Assembly: GCF_025457605.1 (NCBI RefSeq)
Contig: NZ_JAMZFY010000001.1
Span: forward strand, 868,001 to 932,000
DNA length: 64,000 nt
Origin: Haloarcula laminariae
GTDB lineage: Archaea > Halobacteriota > Halobacteria > Halobacteriales > Haloarculaceae
Reading direction: 5' to 3'
Shown: positions 1-8,606 of the stretch, piece after piece
How positions within the stretch are numbered: position 1 is the stretch's first letter
Layout: every line of letters begins with the position of its first letter
Program-made: the position numbers and the translations under genes
The notes under the pieces: generated by a model
What the model was told of the DNA's origin: nothing
The model's input: only the letters and a program-made list of their open reading frames with translations
Databases searched by the model: none

Positions 1-7
1 GCGGCGT

Positions 8-391
8 ATGGTCTCCCGCGATAGCAAGGTCCAAGTCGGCGTCGTCGTCGCCACGATGGCGCTCGCGACGCTCTGGGTACGCTTCGGAACGACGGGCACA
101 GTCACGTCGGGGCTCTTCGTCGCCGCCTGCTACGTCTTCCTCTTTGCCGGCTCCCACGCGTATCTGGCCACGCGAGGCGACGGCGAGGACGTCCCAGTCG
201 CCGCCCGGTGGCGGTTCGTCGCGGTAGTCAGTTTCGCCGTCGCTGCCGTAGTGGTCGGCAACAGTTACAGCGGCGTCGAGCTGGGCAACTGGCAATTCTC
301 GACAGCCGTCTGGGCGCTCGTAGCGGTCGTCTTCGGCGCCTACGTCGCCTACGAGGCCCGCGACGGCTATCGGGCGAGCCGCGGGCCGTAG
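8..391 (+). CDS. Four-helix membrane protein, function unknown
   Basis: This 127-residue protein has four hydrophobic stretches at about residues 8-27, 30-52, 68-90 and 95-117, joined by short polar loops, so it is probably a small integral membrane protein. No catalytic motif, metal-binding cluster or recognised domain is visible. The ATG at position 8 gives a short charged N-terminus directly before the first helix, which makes it a sensible start. The reading frame stays open to the left edge of the window, so a longer N-terminus cannot be excluded. The stop codon abuts the stop of the convergent dehydrogenase gene. I do not recognise a family. Confidence 0.7.
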   Translation: MVSRDSKVQVGVVVATMALATLWVRFGTTGTVTSGLFVAACYVFLFAGSHAYLATRGDGEDVPVAARWRFVAVVSFAVAAVVVGNSYSGVELGNWQFSTAVWALVAVVFGAYVAYEARDGYRASRGP

Positions 392-1345
392 CTACAGGTC
401 GACCTGATTCCGCAGCCCGTCCCACGACCCCGTCTCCTCGGCCCGGCGGACGTTCTCCGCGACGATGTCGGCCAGTCGCTCGTAGTACTCCGGGGTGTGG
501 CCGGCGTTGTGTGGCGTGAGCAGGACGTTCTCGAAGTCCCACAGCGGGTGCTCGCCCGGGAGCGGTTCGGGGTCGGTCACGTCCAGGACGGCGCCGCCGA
601 CGTGGTTCCGGCGGAGAGCGCCGACCAGCGCGTCGGTGTCGACGACCGGGCCGCGGGCGACGTTCACGAGGACCGCGTCGGGATGCATCGTCCGGAGCAG
701 CGACCCGTCGACGAGCCCGCGGGTCTCGTCCGTGAGTGGGCAGGCCAGCGCGACGTACCGCGCGTCGGCGACCGCCTCGTGGATGTCATCGTAGCCGTAC
801 ACCTCGTCCGCGGTCGTCTCCTTCTCCGGGGAGTGGCGCACGGCGACTGTCTCCACGCCGAAGCCGTCCAGTCGGTCGAGGACGGCCGCCCCAATCGCGC
901 CAATCCCGACGACACAGACGCGGCTGCCGGCGAAGTCGCTGGCCCGGAAGGCCTGCCAGACCCGGTCGCGCTGCTGGCGCCGAGCCCGCAGGAACCCCCG
1001 GGCCATCGACAGCCACGCGCCGACGACGTACTCCGCGATGTTCGGGCCGTGAACGCCCGAGGCGGTCGTCAGCGCGACGCCGCGCTCGGCCAGCGCGGAG
1101 AGGGGCAGGTGGTCGTAGCCGGCGTAGGTGCTGGCGAACAGCCGCAACTCCTCGGCCCGCTCCAGCAGCGACTCGTCGATTGCACCGCCCGTGACGACCG
1201 TCGCGTCGGCCACCAGGTCGCGCTCGGCGGCCGGCGTCCGCGCGACCGTGACCTCGCGGTCGGGGAGCCGCTCGCGCAGGGCCGACGCGTACTCCGCGGG
1301 GGCCATTCCGTGGACGCTGTGACGGCGGACGACGATATCGGGCAT
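392..1345 (-). CDS. D-2-hydroxyacid dehydrogenase (NAD-dependent)
   Basis: The 317-residue product belongs to the D-isomer-specific 2-hydroxyacid dehydrogenases, which interconvert 2-oxoacids and D-2-hydroxyacids with NAD(P)H in the cytoplasm. The nucleotide-binding motif GIGAIG lies at residues 147-152. The three catalytic residues of the family can be placed: Arg231 in NVARGPVVD, Glu260 in DVTDPEPLP and His279 in LLTPHNAGHTP. The length matches the family. The substrate (glycerate, phosphoglycerate, glyoxylate or another 2-oxoacid) cannot be decided; there is no ACT domain, so it is not a complete SerA. It is divergent from the HalX regulator, with a shared 150-bp promoter region. Confidence 0.9.
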   Translation of the reverse strand: MPDIVVRRHSVHGMAPAEYASALRERLPDREVTVARTPAAERDLVADATVVTGGAIDESLLERAEELRLFASTYAGYDHLPLSALAERGVALTTASGVHGPNIAEYVVGAWLSMARGFLRARRQQRDRVWQAFRASDFAGSRVCVVGIGAIGAAVLDRLDGFGVETVAVRHSPEKETTADEVYGYDDIHEAVADARYVALACPLTDETRGLVDGSLLRTMHPDAVLVNVARGPVVDTDALVGALRRNHVGGAVLDVTDPEPLPGEHPLWDFENVLLTPHNAGHTPEYYERLADIVAENVRRAEETGSWDGLRNQVDL

Positions 1346-1434
1346 GGCAGTGACGTGGGCCGGCAGCGCAAAAAACGGTGGCGGCGGTCTCGGGCTTGTG
1401 CGCTCCCGCTCAAGACCCGCCCGGTGGCCGATTG

Positions 1435-1473
1435 AACGGTCGTGAACGGTCTAAACGGTAGCCGGTGTATATG
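1435..1473 (+). promoter_or_regulatory. Tandem AACGGT repeats followed by a TATA box
   Basis: The hexamer AACGGT occurs three times at 1435-1440, 1445-1450 and 1454-1459, spaced 10 and 9 bp apart, close to one helical turn. It is followed by a TATA-like TGTATATG at 1466-1473, about 28 bp before the HalX start codon. The arrangement suggests an activator site just upstream of the core promoter; this is an inference from pattern only. Confidence 0.45.
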
Positions 1474-1497
1474 AGACAGTCGGCCGAGGACTCCGGT

Positions 1498-2085
1498 ATG
1501 ACAGAGACCGCCGGGACGGTGCTGGTCGCCGACGACGACAGCGACATGCGCTCGCTGTACCGTTGCTGGCTGGCCCCGTCCTACGAGGTGCGGGTCGCGC
1601 CGGACGGCGACGAAGCGCTCGCCGCAGTCGACGACACAGTCGACATCGTCGTGCTCGACCGGGAGATGCCCGGGCGGGACGGCGTGGCCGTCGCACACGA
1701 ACTGGCGCGGCGGGACGTCGACCCCGCGGTCCTGATGATAAGCGCCGTGACGCCGGACGTCGACCTCCTCGACATCCCGGTCGACGACTACCTCCAGAAA
1801 CCGGCAGCCCACGAGACGGTCCGCGAGCGAATCGACCGCGCCGCCGCCGTCGCGGAGTGTTCGGACCGGGAGCGCCGCCTCATCGCGCTCGACAGGCGCC
1901 GGCGGATAGTCGAGACCCTCGTGGCCCCGTCCCGGCTCGCCGAGGACCCGCGGTACCGGCGCACTGCCGACTTGCTCGACGGTGACGGTCCGGAACTCGA
2001 ACGGGCCCGGGACGCGGTCCCGACCGCTGTGAACGCGGAGCGGTCGTCGGCGGCGGTCGGCACCACGTCGCGGGAGTCGCCATAG
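1498..2085 (+). CDS. HalX-domain response regulator
   Basis: This 195-residue protein has a receiver domain at residues 1-115 and a C-terminal HalX helical region (about 120-180), the usual haloarchaeal pairing. The receiver contains the acidic pocket in VADDDSDMR, the phospho-acceptor Asp54 in VVLDREMPG, a switch Ser in MISAV and the conserved Lys in YLQKPA. There is no DNA-binding domain, so output probably runs through protein interactions or HalX itself. The start at 1498 is chosen because it begins directly at the receiver fold and sits about 28 bp after a TATA box; an in-frame ATG 11 codons upstream falls inside the promoter. No partner kinase is adjacent; a histidine kinase lies 26 kb away. 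Confidence 0.88.
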   Translation: MTETAGTVLVADDDSDMRSLYRCWLAPSYEVRVAPDGDEALAAVDDTVDIVVLDREMPGRDGVAVAHELARRDVDPAVLMISAVTPDVDLLDIPVDDYLQKPAAHETVRERIDRAAAVAECSDRERRLIALDRRRRIVETLVAPSRLAEDPRYRRTADLLDGDGPELERARDAVPTAVNAERSSAAVGTTSRESP

Positions 2086-2133
2086 CGCGACCGAGACAAT
2101 AGGTTTTAGCCGCCGGGGGGCACCGTAGCGCGT

Positions 2134-3489
2134 ATGGAAGACGCAGACGTGGCCATCGTCGGCGGCGGTCCGGCGGGCTCGTCGGCCGCCGAAGCGGCCG
2201 CCGCCCGTGGCGCCGATACTGTCGTTCTGGAGAAGGGCGTCCCCCGGGCCGACCGCGCGGGCCGCGGACCGGACTCGACGGACGCCGCCGGGTTGCTCGA
2301 CTACTGGCTCGACATCATGGGCTATGCGCCCGACGAGATTCCCGACGACATCGTCCTCAGCGAACTGGAGGGCGCGAAGTTCTACGGCCCCGACTCGGAA
2401 CTGGCGCTGACCGAGACCGGCATCGACGCCGAGTACGACGGCTTCGGCTTCACGTTCCACCGCGCGAAGTTCGACGACTGGCTCCGGGGCCGGGCCGAAG
2501 ACGCCGGCGCCGACTACCGGGTCGGCGTCTCGGTCACGGGCGTCGACACGGACCTCGCCGCCTCGCCCCGGCACACCGTTGAACTGGCCGACGGCGAGGA
2601 CATCCGGACCGACTACGTCGTCCTGGCCGACGGCCCACAGCGGACGATAACCGGCCCCACCCTGGACCAGTTCCTGCTCGACCGGACGATGGGCGAGATA
2701 ATGCCCTCGAACGAGGCCAACCACATCGCCTACCAGGAACACCGCCGGATGCCGGAGGAGCTGTTCGACCCCGACTTCATCGAGTTCTGGTGGGGGATGA
2801 TGCCCGGCCACACCGCCTACCCGTGGATATTCCCGAACGACGACCACGTGGCCCGAATCGGCCTGACGATGCCGATCGGCCTGGACATCGACGACTACGA
2901 GAAAGGCGAGTGGGCGCTCCTGCGCGAGGACGACGAGGGGATTCCCCGCGGCGCCCAGTACATCGAGCGCCTGCTCGAACAGCAGTTCCCGGGCTACGAC
3001 CTCGCGGACTTCCCAATCGTCGAGGAGCGGGGGAAGGCAAAGGGGACCGAGACCTACCCCATCTCCTCGACGCGGCCCATCGAGTCGCCCGCCGGAGCCG
3101 GCATCGCCGTCGTCGGCGGGGCGATGGGCTCGACCTCCGCGTTCCACGAGGGCGGCGACCACGTCGCGGTCCGCACCGGCACGATAGCCGGCCGACTCGC
3201 CGCCGAGGAGTCCCTGGAGCGGTACAACCGCGAGTGGCACGCCGCCATCGGCGACGAGGTGCTCAGAAACGTCACCTTCGCCGACCTGGTCCGTGACTGG
3301 CGGCCACGCGACTGGGACCGCGCGTTCAGGACCGCCAACGACCTGATGGACGCCCGCGGCATCAAGGCCGACGCGGCGCTTCGCGGCGGCCTGCACGGGC
3401 TCCAGCTCGTCGCCCAGTACAAGTGGGGGAAGTTCGGCTACCGCGACGGCCGCTACGTCCAGCTCCGGGAAGCCGACTACGCCATCTGA
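2134..3489 (+). CDS. FAD-dependent oxidoreductase of the geranylgeranyl reductase family
   Basis: The 451-residue product begins with a dinucleotide-binding motif (VAIVGGGPAGSSAA, residues 7-20) and an acidic strand end (VVLEKG), as in the geranylgeranyl reductase and FixC-like flavoproteins. The stretch HRAKFDDWLRGRAEDAGA matches the second conserved block of that family. In archaea relatives saturate the isoprenoid chains of membrane lipids, menaquinone or dolichol. Which of these applies here is not decidable, because haloarchaea carry several paralogues. No transmembrane segment is evident. It follows the HalX gene by 48 bp and may share its transcript. Confidence 0.8.
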   Translation: MEDADVAIVGGGPAGSSAAEAAAARGADTVVLEKGVPRADRAGRGPDSTDAAGLLDYWLDIMGYAPDEIPDDIVLSELEGAKFYGPDSELALTETGIDAEYDGFGFTFHRAKFDDWLRGRAEDAGADYRVGVSVTGVDTDLAASPRHTVELADGEDIRTDYVVLADGPQRTITGPTLDQFLLDRTMGEIMPSNEANHIAYQEHRRMPEELFDPDFIEFWWGMMPGHTAYPWIFPNDDHVARIGLTMPIGLDIDDYEKGEWALLREDDEGIPRGAQYIERLLEQQFPGYDLADFPIVEERGKAKGTETYPISSTRPIESPAGAGIAVVGGAMGSTSAFHEGGDHVAVRTGTIAGRLAAEESLERYNREWHAAIGDEVLRNVTFADLVRDWRPRDWDRAFRTANDLMDARGIKADAALRGGLHGLQLVAQYKWGKFGYRDGRYVQLREADYAI

Positions 3490-4032
3490 ACCCCCCGCAC
3501 CGGCCGAGCGCCACCCTTAGATACCGGCGGCGTCTAGCGCCGGTGCGTGCCTTTAATCCCCGGCCGAGGCCCCCCTCGGGGGACGATGAGAGACCGGAGA
3601 ACCCGGGCGCGGTACATCCGGTGGCTTCGCCACCGTGGAGTGGCGGCCACAAACCGCCCGAGTAGCGGCCGAACCCCGCTCGTCTGACGCCCGATACGCG
3701 TCGCCCGCCGCGGCGGCTGACGCCGTCCCGGCACCGAACCGGTTGCTGCCGGTTCGGCAGCTAGCGACGACTGCATCGTCGCTCGCCCGGCACGAGGGTT
3801 TGCCGGCTGACGTGGCACACCGCCGAGGATGATGCCGGACGTTAGTGTTCCGGGCGACATTTCACTCACAGCAGTGGAACAGCGGTGCATCCGGCCGAGT
3901 TCCACCGACGACTCCCGCCCCTGGCGCTTCGAAAACACGCGCCGATTTCACCATCCCTTGAGTAGTAGGGACGCGGCTGAAGGGCGTGGATATCAGTTAC
4001 TGGGTAGCGACTGTCCCCAGGTCGCAGGTTCC
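3490..4032. other. 543-bp gap with hairpins and one possible small ORF
   Basis: No conventional gene is evident here. The stretch holds a strong hairpin near 3523-3543 (ACCGGC paired with GCCGGT), a GC-rich palindrome at 3568-3582, a seven-pair hairpin around a TTC loop near 3619-3635, and a 33-codon arginine-rich frame listed separately. A structured RNA is possible, but I could not match any known archaeal RNA such as RNase P RNA, 7S RNA or a clean C/D box. Confidence 0.5.
3586..3687 (+). CDS. Possible 33-residue arginine-rich peptide
   Basis: A short frame starts at 3586 and encodes a very basic peptide of 33 residues (MRDRRTRARYIRWL at its N-terminus). A TATA-like CTTTAAT at about 3551-3557 lies some 31 bp upstream of the ATG, the spacing expected of a leaderless haloarchaeal transcript. 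Against it, strongly basic proteins are unusual in haloarchaea, the frame overlaps a strong hairpin and there is no ribosome binding site. The region could instead encode a structured RNA. Confidence 0.25.
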   Translation: MRDRRTRARYIRWLRHRGVAATNRPSSGRTPLV

Positions 4033-4359
4033 ATGACACAAGGTAATCCTCCGCAGTCCGAGACCGAGCCACAGTCCGGGCACGACCGACAGACCCGTGC
4101 GGCCGCCCAGCCCACCGCAGACGGCGAGTCTATCTGCTATCGCGTGCTCACGGCCGTCGCCGAGGCGACCGGAACCGCGCCGACAGACCTGGCCCCGCTT
4201 TCCGAGACGGTCGAGCCGGATGCGCTCGAACAACTGTTCACACCGACCGGCACGGAGACCTCTCAGTCTGCAGCGGGGTCCGTGGTGTTCCGGTACGAAG
4301 GCTGTATCGTAACAGTGTACGCGGACGGCCGCGTCACCGTCGAACACGCCGAGTCGTAG
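4033..4359 (+). CDS. HalOD1 output-domain protein
   Basis: The 108-residue protein has a disordered Gln/Glu-rich N-terminus (about 1-32) followed by a compact HalOD1-type domain (about 33-108) ending in strands such as GSVVFRYEGCIVTVYADGRVTV. HalOD1 is a haloarchaeal domain presumed to be a signalling output module, usually free-standing as here. The start at 4033 is preferred; frames opening further upstream run through low-quality sequence. It converges on a Bat-type HTH regulator with only 10 bp between the two stop codons, so the two genes may antagonise each other or be part of one signalling unit. Confidence 0.75.
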   Translation: MTQGNPPQSETEPQSGHDRQTRAAAQPTADGESICYRVLTAVAEATGTAPTDLAPLSETVEPDALEQLFTPTGTETSQSAAGSVVFRYEGCIVTVYADGRVTVEHAES

Positions 4360-4369
4360 CGTCTCCCGT

Positions 4370-5083
4370 TCACACGTCGCCCGGCTCCCGCAGCTGCCTG
4401 TTGAACAGCGCACCGAAGAGGTTCCGCTCGGCGGCCTTGATGTGTTCCGAGAACGTCGCCGACGTGATGCCGAGTTCCACGGCGACGTCCGAGCCCGTGC
4501 ATTCCCGGGGCCACTCGTAGTACCCCATCTCGAAGGCGGTTTGCAGCACTTCCCGCTGTCGTTCGGTCAGGTGCCGGTGGAGCAGCTGCCGGAACGCCGA
4601 CTGCGGAAAGCGCGGGTCGAGGGCCTCTTTCTCCCGTTTGGTGACGAGGTCGGCATCCGGATACTCGTCGGAGAACACCTCGATGATCGCCGATGCGTCC
4701 CGCTGGGGCGGAATCTCGGCGACGATACGACCGGTGCCGTCTTTCCCGATCACTGAGCGGGTGAGTGCGCCGAGTTCGGCGAGCTTGACGGCCGGACACC
4801 TATCAGAGACGAGAAACTCGAAGAAGCCACTGCGTTCGCCTTCCCTGAGGAGCGTTACGTCCAGGGACTCGTGCTCGCTGGCGCGGGCGGCGACCCGTAT
4901 CGGATCGGCGTCCGTGACGGTGAAGAACTCGGCGTGTCCGTCCGGCCGCGGGAACATCTCCGCGAGTTTGAGCAGACACTGTTCGTCCTCGGACACCCTG
5001 ACGAACGGATACCGTGAATCCTGCACGCTGAACTCGACCTCGCACACGGAACGGGGGCGCTCACGCTCGGGGGTGTCGGACAT
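4370..5083 (-). CDS. Bat-type helix-turn-helix transcriptional regulator
   Basis: This 237-residue protein ends in an HTH_10 (bacterio-opsin activator type) domain at about residues 175-232. The conserved core is LTERQREVLQTAFEMGYYEWPR, followed by a helix pair in VAVELGITSATFSEHIKAAERN. The N-terminal 170 residues form the small sensor-like fold common in free-standing Bat-HTH proteins, with no GAF or PAS domain. Such proteins regulate transcription in haloarchaea, but the ligand and targets are unknown. The ATG at 5083 is preferred over an ATG 59 codons upstream, because the upstream extension is Pro/Arg-rich and non-conserved in character. A TATA-like ATATCTC precedes it. Confidence 0.85.
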   Translation of the reverse strand: MSDTPERERPRSVCEVEFSVQDSRYPFVRVSEDEQCLLKLAEMFPRPDGHAEFFTVTDADPIRVAARASEHESLDVTLLREGERSGFFEFLVSDRCPAVKLAELGALTRSVIGKDGTGRIVAEIPPQRDASAIIEVFSDEYPDADLVTKREKEALDPRFPQSAFRQLLHRHLTERQREVLQTAFEMGYYEWPRECTGSDVAVELGITSATFSEHIKAAERNLFGALFNRQLREPGDV

Positions 5084-5281
5084 GCCGATTCGCTTCAAGT
5101 ACTCCCGGATGAGATATGAACCTTCTGGCGACGGAAAAGCCCCGCGGCAGAGGGGTATCGTTTCTGTGAGCGGACAGCGTGACAATCGGTCAGCGTGTGG
5201 CGCGGGTGGGTTCTCGCCCGCCCCGTCCCGGGCGACGTGTCCCGACTGAGCGCCGACCACTGCGCCCGGCCAGGACCATTC

Positions 5282-6451
5282 TCAAGGCCGCAGGACCACC
5301 TTGATACAGTCGTCCTCCTTGTCGTTGAACGTCTCGTAGAGCTCCGGTCCCCGCTCTAGGGGTTCGTCGTGGGTGACGACGAACGACGGGTCGATGTTGC
5401 CCGACTCTATCTGGTCCAGCAGCGGCCCGAGATACCGCTGGACGTGGGTCTGTCCGGTCTTGACCGTGATGCCCTTGTTCATCAGCGGCCCCACCGGGAA
5501 GTTGTCCGCGCGGCCGACGTAGACCCCGGGGACCGAGAGCGTCCCGCCCTTGCGACAGCACCGAATCGCCTCGCGCAGCACGGTCGGGCGGTCGTCCTCC
5601 AGGAGCAACCGCTGTTTCACCCGGTCGGAGGTCGCCACGACCCCGGTCCCGTGGGCGTCCGTCCCGACGGCGTCGATGCAGCTGTCCGGACCGCGCCCCC
5701 CGGTCAGGTCCATCAGTCGGTCGTAGACGTCCTCGTCCTCGTAGTCGATGGTCACCGCGTCGCCGTGTTCGCGGGCCATCTCCAGCCGCTCGGGGACCCG
5801 GTCGATGGCGACGACGCGGTCGGCGCCGAGCAGGTCGGCGCTCTGGATGGCGAACTGGCCGACCGGGCCACACCCCCAGACGGCGACGGTGTCGTTCTCG
5901 TCGATGTCGGCGTTCTCGGCGGCCATGTGGCCCGTCGGGAAGATGTCCGAGAGGAACAGGACCTGCTCGTCGGTGAGGTCCGACTCGATTTTCACCGGCC
6001 CCACGTCGGCGTAGGGCACCCGGAGGTACTCGGCCTGCCCGCCGGCGTAGCCCCCCAGCATGTGGGAGTAGCCAAAGAGGCCGGCCGGCGAGTGGCCCAT
6101 CGTCTCGCGTGCGAGCTCGGCGTTCGGGTTCGAGTTGTCACAGAGCGAGTACAGGTCGTGTTCGCAGAACCAGCAGGCGCCACAGCTGATGGTGAAGGGG
6201 ACGACGACCCGGTCCCCCTCTTCGAGGGTCTCGACGTCTTCGCCGACCTCGACGACCCGGCCCATCGGTTCGTGGCCCAGCACGTCGCCCTCACGCATCG
6301 ACGGCACTCTGCCGTGGTAAAGGTGGAGGTCGGAGCCACAGATGGCGGTGGCCGTCACCTCGATGACGGCGTCGGTCGGGTTGACGACCTCCGGGCGGGG
6401 GACCTCCTCGACGCGGACGTCCTGTTTCCCGTGCCACGTGAGCGCTCTCAT
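5282..6451 (-). CDS. Zinc-dependent alcohol dehydrogenase
   Basis: The 389-residue product is a medium-chain zinc dehydrogenase. Catalytic zinc ligands Cys38 (ICGSDLHLY) and His60-Glu61 (GHEPMG) are present, as is the structural zinc loop with Cys90, Cys93, Cys96 and Cys104. The Rossmann motif GCGPVG is at 193-198. The long loop after the structural zinc and the block [11 protein letters not shown] resemble the glutathione-independent formaldehyde dehydrogenase branch; the true substrate is unknown. Its start overlaps the stop of the upstream SRPBCC gene by 4 bp (ATGA), so the two are translated as a pair. Confidence 0.88.
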   Translation of the reverse strand: MRALTWHGKQDVRVEEVPRPEVVNPTDAVIEVTATAICGSDLHLYHGRVPSMREGDVLGHEPMGRVVEVGEDVETLEEGDRVVVPFTISCGACWFCEHDLYSLCDNSNPNAELARETMGHSPAGLFGYSHMLGGYAGGQAEYLRVPYADVGPVKIESDLTDEQVLFLSDIFPTGHMAAENADIDENDTVAVWGCGPVGQFAIQSADLLGADRVVAIDRVPERLEMAREHGDAVTIDYEDEDVYDRLMDLTGGRGPDSCIDAVGTDAHGTGVVATSDRVKQRLLLEDDRPTVLREAIRCCRKGGTLSVPGVYVGRADNFPVGPLMNKGITVKTGQTHVQRYLGPLLDQIESGNIDPSFVVTHDEPLERGPELYETFNDKEDDCIKVVLRP

Positions 6452-7212
6452 ACGGTATCACCCGACCCGCGGCCCGAGGGGTTCCGGTCCAGCGTCGGGA
6501 CCTCGCCGCTCTCGACGAGGCTCTTGAAGCGGTCCAAGGCGACGCCCACGAGCTTCTTCGGCACGATGTCGAACTGCTCCAGGGCGGCGCTGCCGAGCGT
6601 CCCTCCCGGGGGCTCGAAGGCGACAGAGAGCGTGACGACCGTCCCCCGGTCCCCGGGGGCCTCCTCGAAACGGACCGCCCCCTCGTTGGGTAACACGGCG
6701 TCCGTCGGCGTCTCCCAGCGGCATATCTCGCCGGGCTCGTCGACCACGACGCTGGTCTCCCAGCCGATGTCCCGGCCGTACGGCCCGTGTACCGTCCACC
6801 GGAATCGGCCCTCGTCGACCGGCGTTACCTCGGCGAAGTGGCCCATTATCTCCGCGAAGGTCTCGGGGTCCCGCCACTGCTCGTACAGTGACTCGGGCGT
6901 CCCGTCGACCGTTATCGAGCGGCGGACCGCCGTCTCGCGGCGTTCCGGCTCCGTCGCTCGCTCGCTGTCGGTTCGGTCGGTGAGCGCACGCTTGACCCGG
7001 GACATCCCGCCCAGGGCGCTGAAGATGAGGGCACCGCCGCCGACCGTCGCGGCCGTCCCGCGGCTGGACCGCTGTCTGCGGCCGTAGTCGACCAGCGCGG
7101 TCCCGACTACCAGTTGCCCGCCCCGTATCAGTGTCCCCGGGAGCCGTCCCGTTTCCGAACTCGTCCCGTCTCGATGTCGCTCCGCCTCGTTCTGTGGTTC
7201 TAGTGTCGCCAT
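6448..7212 (-). CDS. SRPBCC (START-like) family protein with N-terminal membrane-associated region
   Basis: The C-terminal part (about residues 95-235) has the SRPBCC lipid or hydrophobic ligand-binding fold, recognisable from [19 protein letters not shown] at its start, which is the cyclase/dehydrase signature. Residues 25-75 contain glycine-rich hydrophobic stretches ([19 protein letters not shown] and [17 protein letters not shown]) that resemble the DUF2892-like membrane segment often fused to such domains. It is translationally coupled to the downstream zinc dehydrogenase by an ATGA overlap. This pairing suggests it binds or presents a hydrophobic substrate at the membrane; that role is inferred. 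Confidence 0.75.
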   Translation of the reverse strand: MATLEPQNEAERHRDGTSSETGRLPGTLIRGGQLVVGTALVDYGRRQRSSRGTAATVGGGALIFSALGGMSRVKRALTDRTDSERATEPERRETAVRRSITVDGTPESLYEQWRDPETFAEIMGHFAEVTPVDEGRFRWTVHGPYGRDIGWETSVVVDEPGEICRWETPTDAVLPNEGAVRFEEAPGDRGTVVTLSVAFEPPGGTLGSAALEQFDIVPKKLVGVALDRFKSLVESGEVPTLDRNPSGRGSGDTV

Positions 7213-7402
7213 TGGTGAGTCTCCCGTCGACTGTCGGCGATTGACGGTCCGCCGACCGCCGGCACTGTTCGGACGGCCACACGCGTGGCCCCGGAGTGGG
7301 AAAGGGCGGAGTCGGGATTAGCGGTGGTGCCGGCGAATCAAGGCCGTTTATACGCGCCGCGCGGACACCGCTTTTTTGCCCGTCTCACGCGACTCTCTCC
7401 GC

Positions 7403-7693
7403 ATGACCGACGACCCCGAATCGAACCTCGAACAGTGGAAGGAGACGATGCAGGCCGAACACGACGAGGCGATTCACAACCCCGACCCCGACGAGGACCA
7501 CCGCATCGAAGGCGTCGCGCAGGTCAGCTACCGCGTCTCCTTCGAGTACAACCCCGACACCGGGTCGCTGGAGCGGGCCGACCGGGAGCAGGTCGACGAA
7601 CTCGCGGACCCCGAGCTGCTCTCCTGTGCCTGTGGCGTCCGCGGGATGACCCCCGAGGAGGCGACGGCTCACGTGGCGGCCGTCCGCGAGTAG
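7403..7693 (+). CDS. Small acidic haloarchaeal protein, function unknown
   Basis: This 96-residue acidic protein contains a strand-rich middle (VAQVSYRVSFEYNPDTG) and a small Cys pair in LLSCACGVRGMTPEEATAHV. I do not recognise the family. The start at 7403 lies about 50 bp after a good TATA box (CCGTTTATACG near 7345-7355), giving a leader of roughly 25 nt; a start nine codons upstream would precede the expected transcription start. It converges with the CPBP protease, with only 6 bp between the stops. Confidence 0.7.
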   Translation: MTDDPESNLEQWKETMQAEHDEAIHNPDPDEDHRIEGVAQVSYRVSFEYNPDTGSLERADREQVDELADPELLSCACGVRGMTPEEATAHVAAVRE

Positions 7694-7699
7694 CCTCGG

Positions 7700-8554
7700 T
7701 CACCCGGCCAGCCCGAGCAGGGCCTGGCCCTGCTGGAGCTCCTCGCCCAGCGTCAGGCTGACATAGAGGATGGTAAACAGCGTCGCGTTGTACAGCCCGT
7801 GTATCAGCGACGGGACGACGATGTTGTCGGCGAACTCGTAGGCGACGCCGAACACCGTGGCGGTGCCAAAGAGGATGCTCACGACGACCAGATTGCCCAG
7901 CAGCGAGCCGCCGACGAGGGCGAGGATGTGCAGCGCCGCGAAGAAGAGCGAAGCGATAGCGATGCCCGGCACGCGACCGAACCGCTCCCGGATGCGCCCC
8001 TGGACGACGCCGCGGAACAGCAGCTCCTCGCCCGGGCCGATGAGCAGGACCGACGCCGGAATCAACAGCAAGAGCAGCTCCGGGTTCGTCTGACCGAGCT
8101 CAGCGGCGGCGTTGTTCCCGGTCTGTATCGACTCGCCCCGGACGTTCTGGATGACCGTCAGCACGACGCCCGAGACCATTACCCAGACCATGGCCCCCGC
8201 GTAGCCGGCGAGAACTATCCCGACCTGGCGCAGCGACGGGACCGCGACGGGAATCCTGAACGCCGCGCCGTCCCCGCCAATGTTCAGGGCGTCCCGCACG
8301 CGCGGGGCGACGACCGGTCTGAGCTTGTAGTAGCTCAGGGCGACGCCGCCACAGCCGATGCCCTGGACGAAGACGAGGCTGAGGACGAGGAAGGCAAAGC
8401 CGGACAGCTCCGCCCCGGTGACGAGCCCGATACCGACGACCGTCAGGACGAGCAGTGCGAACCCGAGCGCGAGCCCACCGGCCCCGAGACTCAACGCGGA
8501 GACCAGCGCGATAGCCGATTGGAGGCGCGGACGCTCGCGCGACGCGGTTGACAT
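7700..8554 (-). CDS. CPBP family intramembrane metalloprotease
   Basis: The 284-residue protein has about eight hydrophobic segments and the CPBP/Abi (CAAX-protease-like) signature. The EExxxR motif appears in GPGEELLFRGVVQGR, followed by a FFAALH segment carrying the second metal-binding His and a later Asn/His helix (LIHGLYNATLF). Members are membrane glutamic or metallo-proteases; some cleave prenylated proteins and others act in bacteriocin immunity, and the substrate here is unknown. The ATG at 8554 is chosen over one nine codons upstream because it fits the transcription start better and begins MSTASRER. Confidence 0.85.
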   Translation of the reverse strand: MSTASRERPRLQSAIALVSALSLGAGGLALGFALLVLTVVGIGLVTGAELSGFAFLVLSLVFVQGIGCGGVALSYYKLRPVVAPRVRDALNIGGDGAAFRIPVAVPSLRQVGIVLAGYAGAMVWVMVSGVVLTVIQNVRGESIQTGNNAAAELGQTNPELLLLLIPASVLLIGPGEELLFRGVVQGRIRERFGRVPGIAIASLFFAALHILALVGGSLLGNLVVVSILFGTATVFGVAYEFADNIVVPSLIHGLYNATLFTILYVSLTLGEELQQGQALLGLAG

Positions 8555-8606
8555 ACCTATCCGTAGCAACGACGGCCCCAAAAGCCGTTCCCTCCGTCAC
8601 CCGTTT

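Noticed and set aside
1069-3396. A 775-codon antisense open frame across the flavoprotein and HalX genes
   Set aside because: It is basic and Arg/Val-Gly-rich, opposite to the acidic composition of real haloarchaeal proteins, and covers well-recognised genes on the other strand; high GC lowers stop frequency.
3820-3900. Box C/D guide RNA
   Set aside because: ATGATG-like and CTGA-like strings occur, but there is no proper C/D and C'/D' spacing and no complementarity could be verified.
5369-7087. A 572-codon frame opposite the zinc dehydrogenase
   Set aside because: It is a repetitive Val/Asp/Gly-Arg shadow without domains, and it covers the zinc dehydrogenase and SRPBCC genes.
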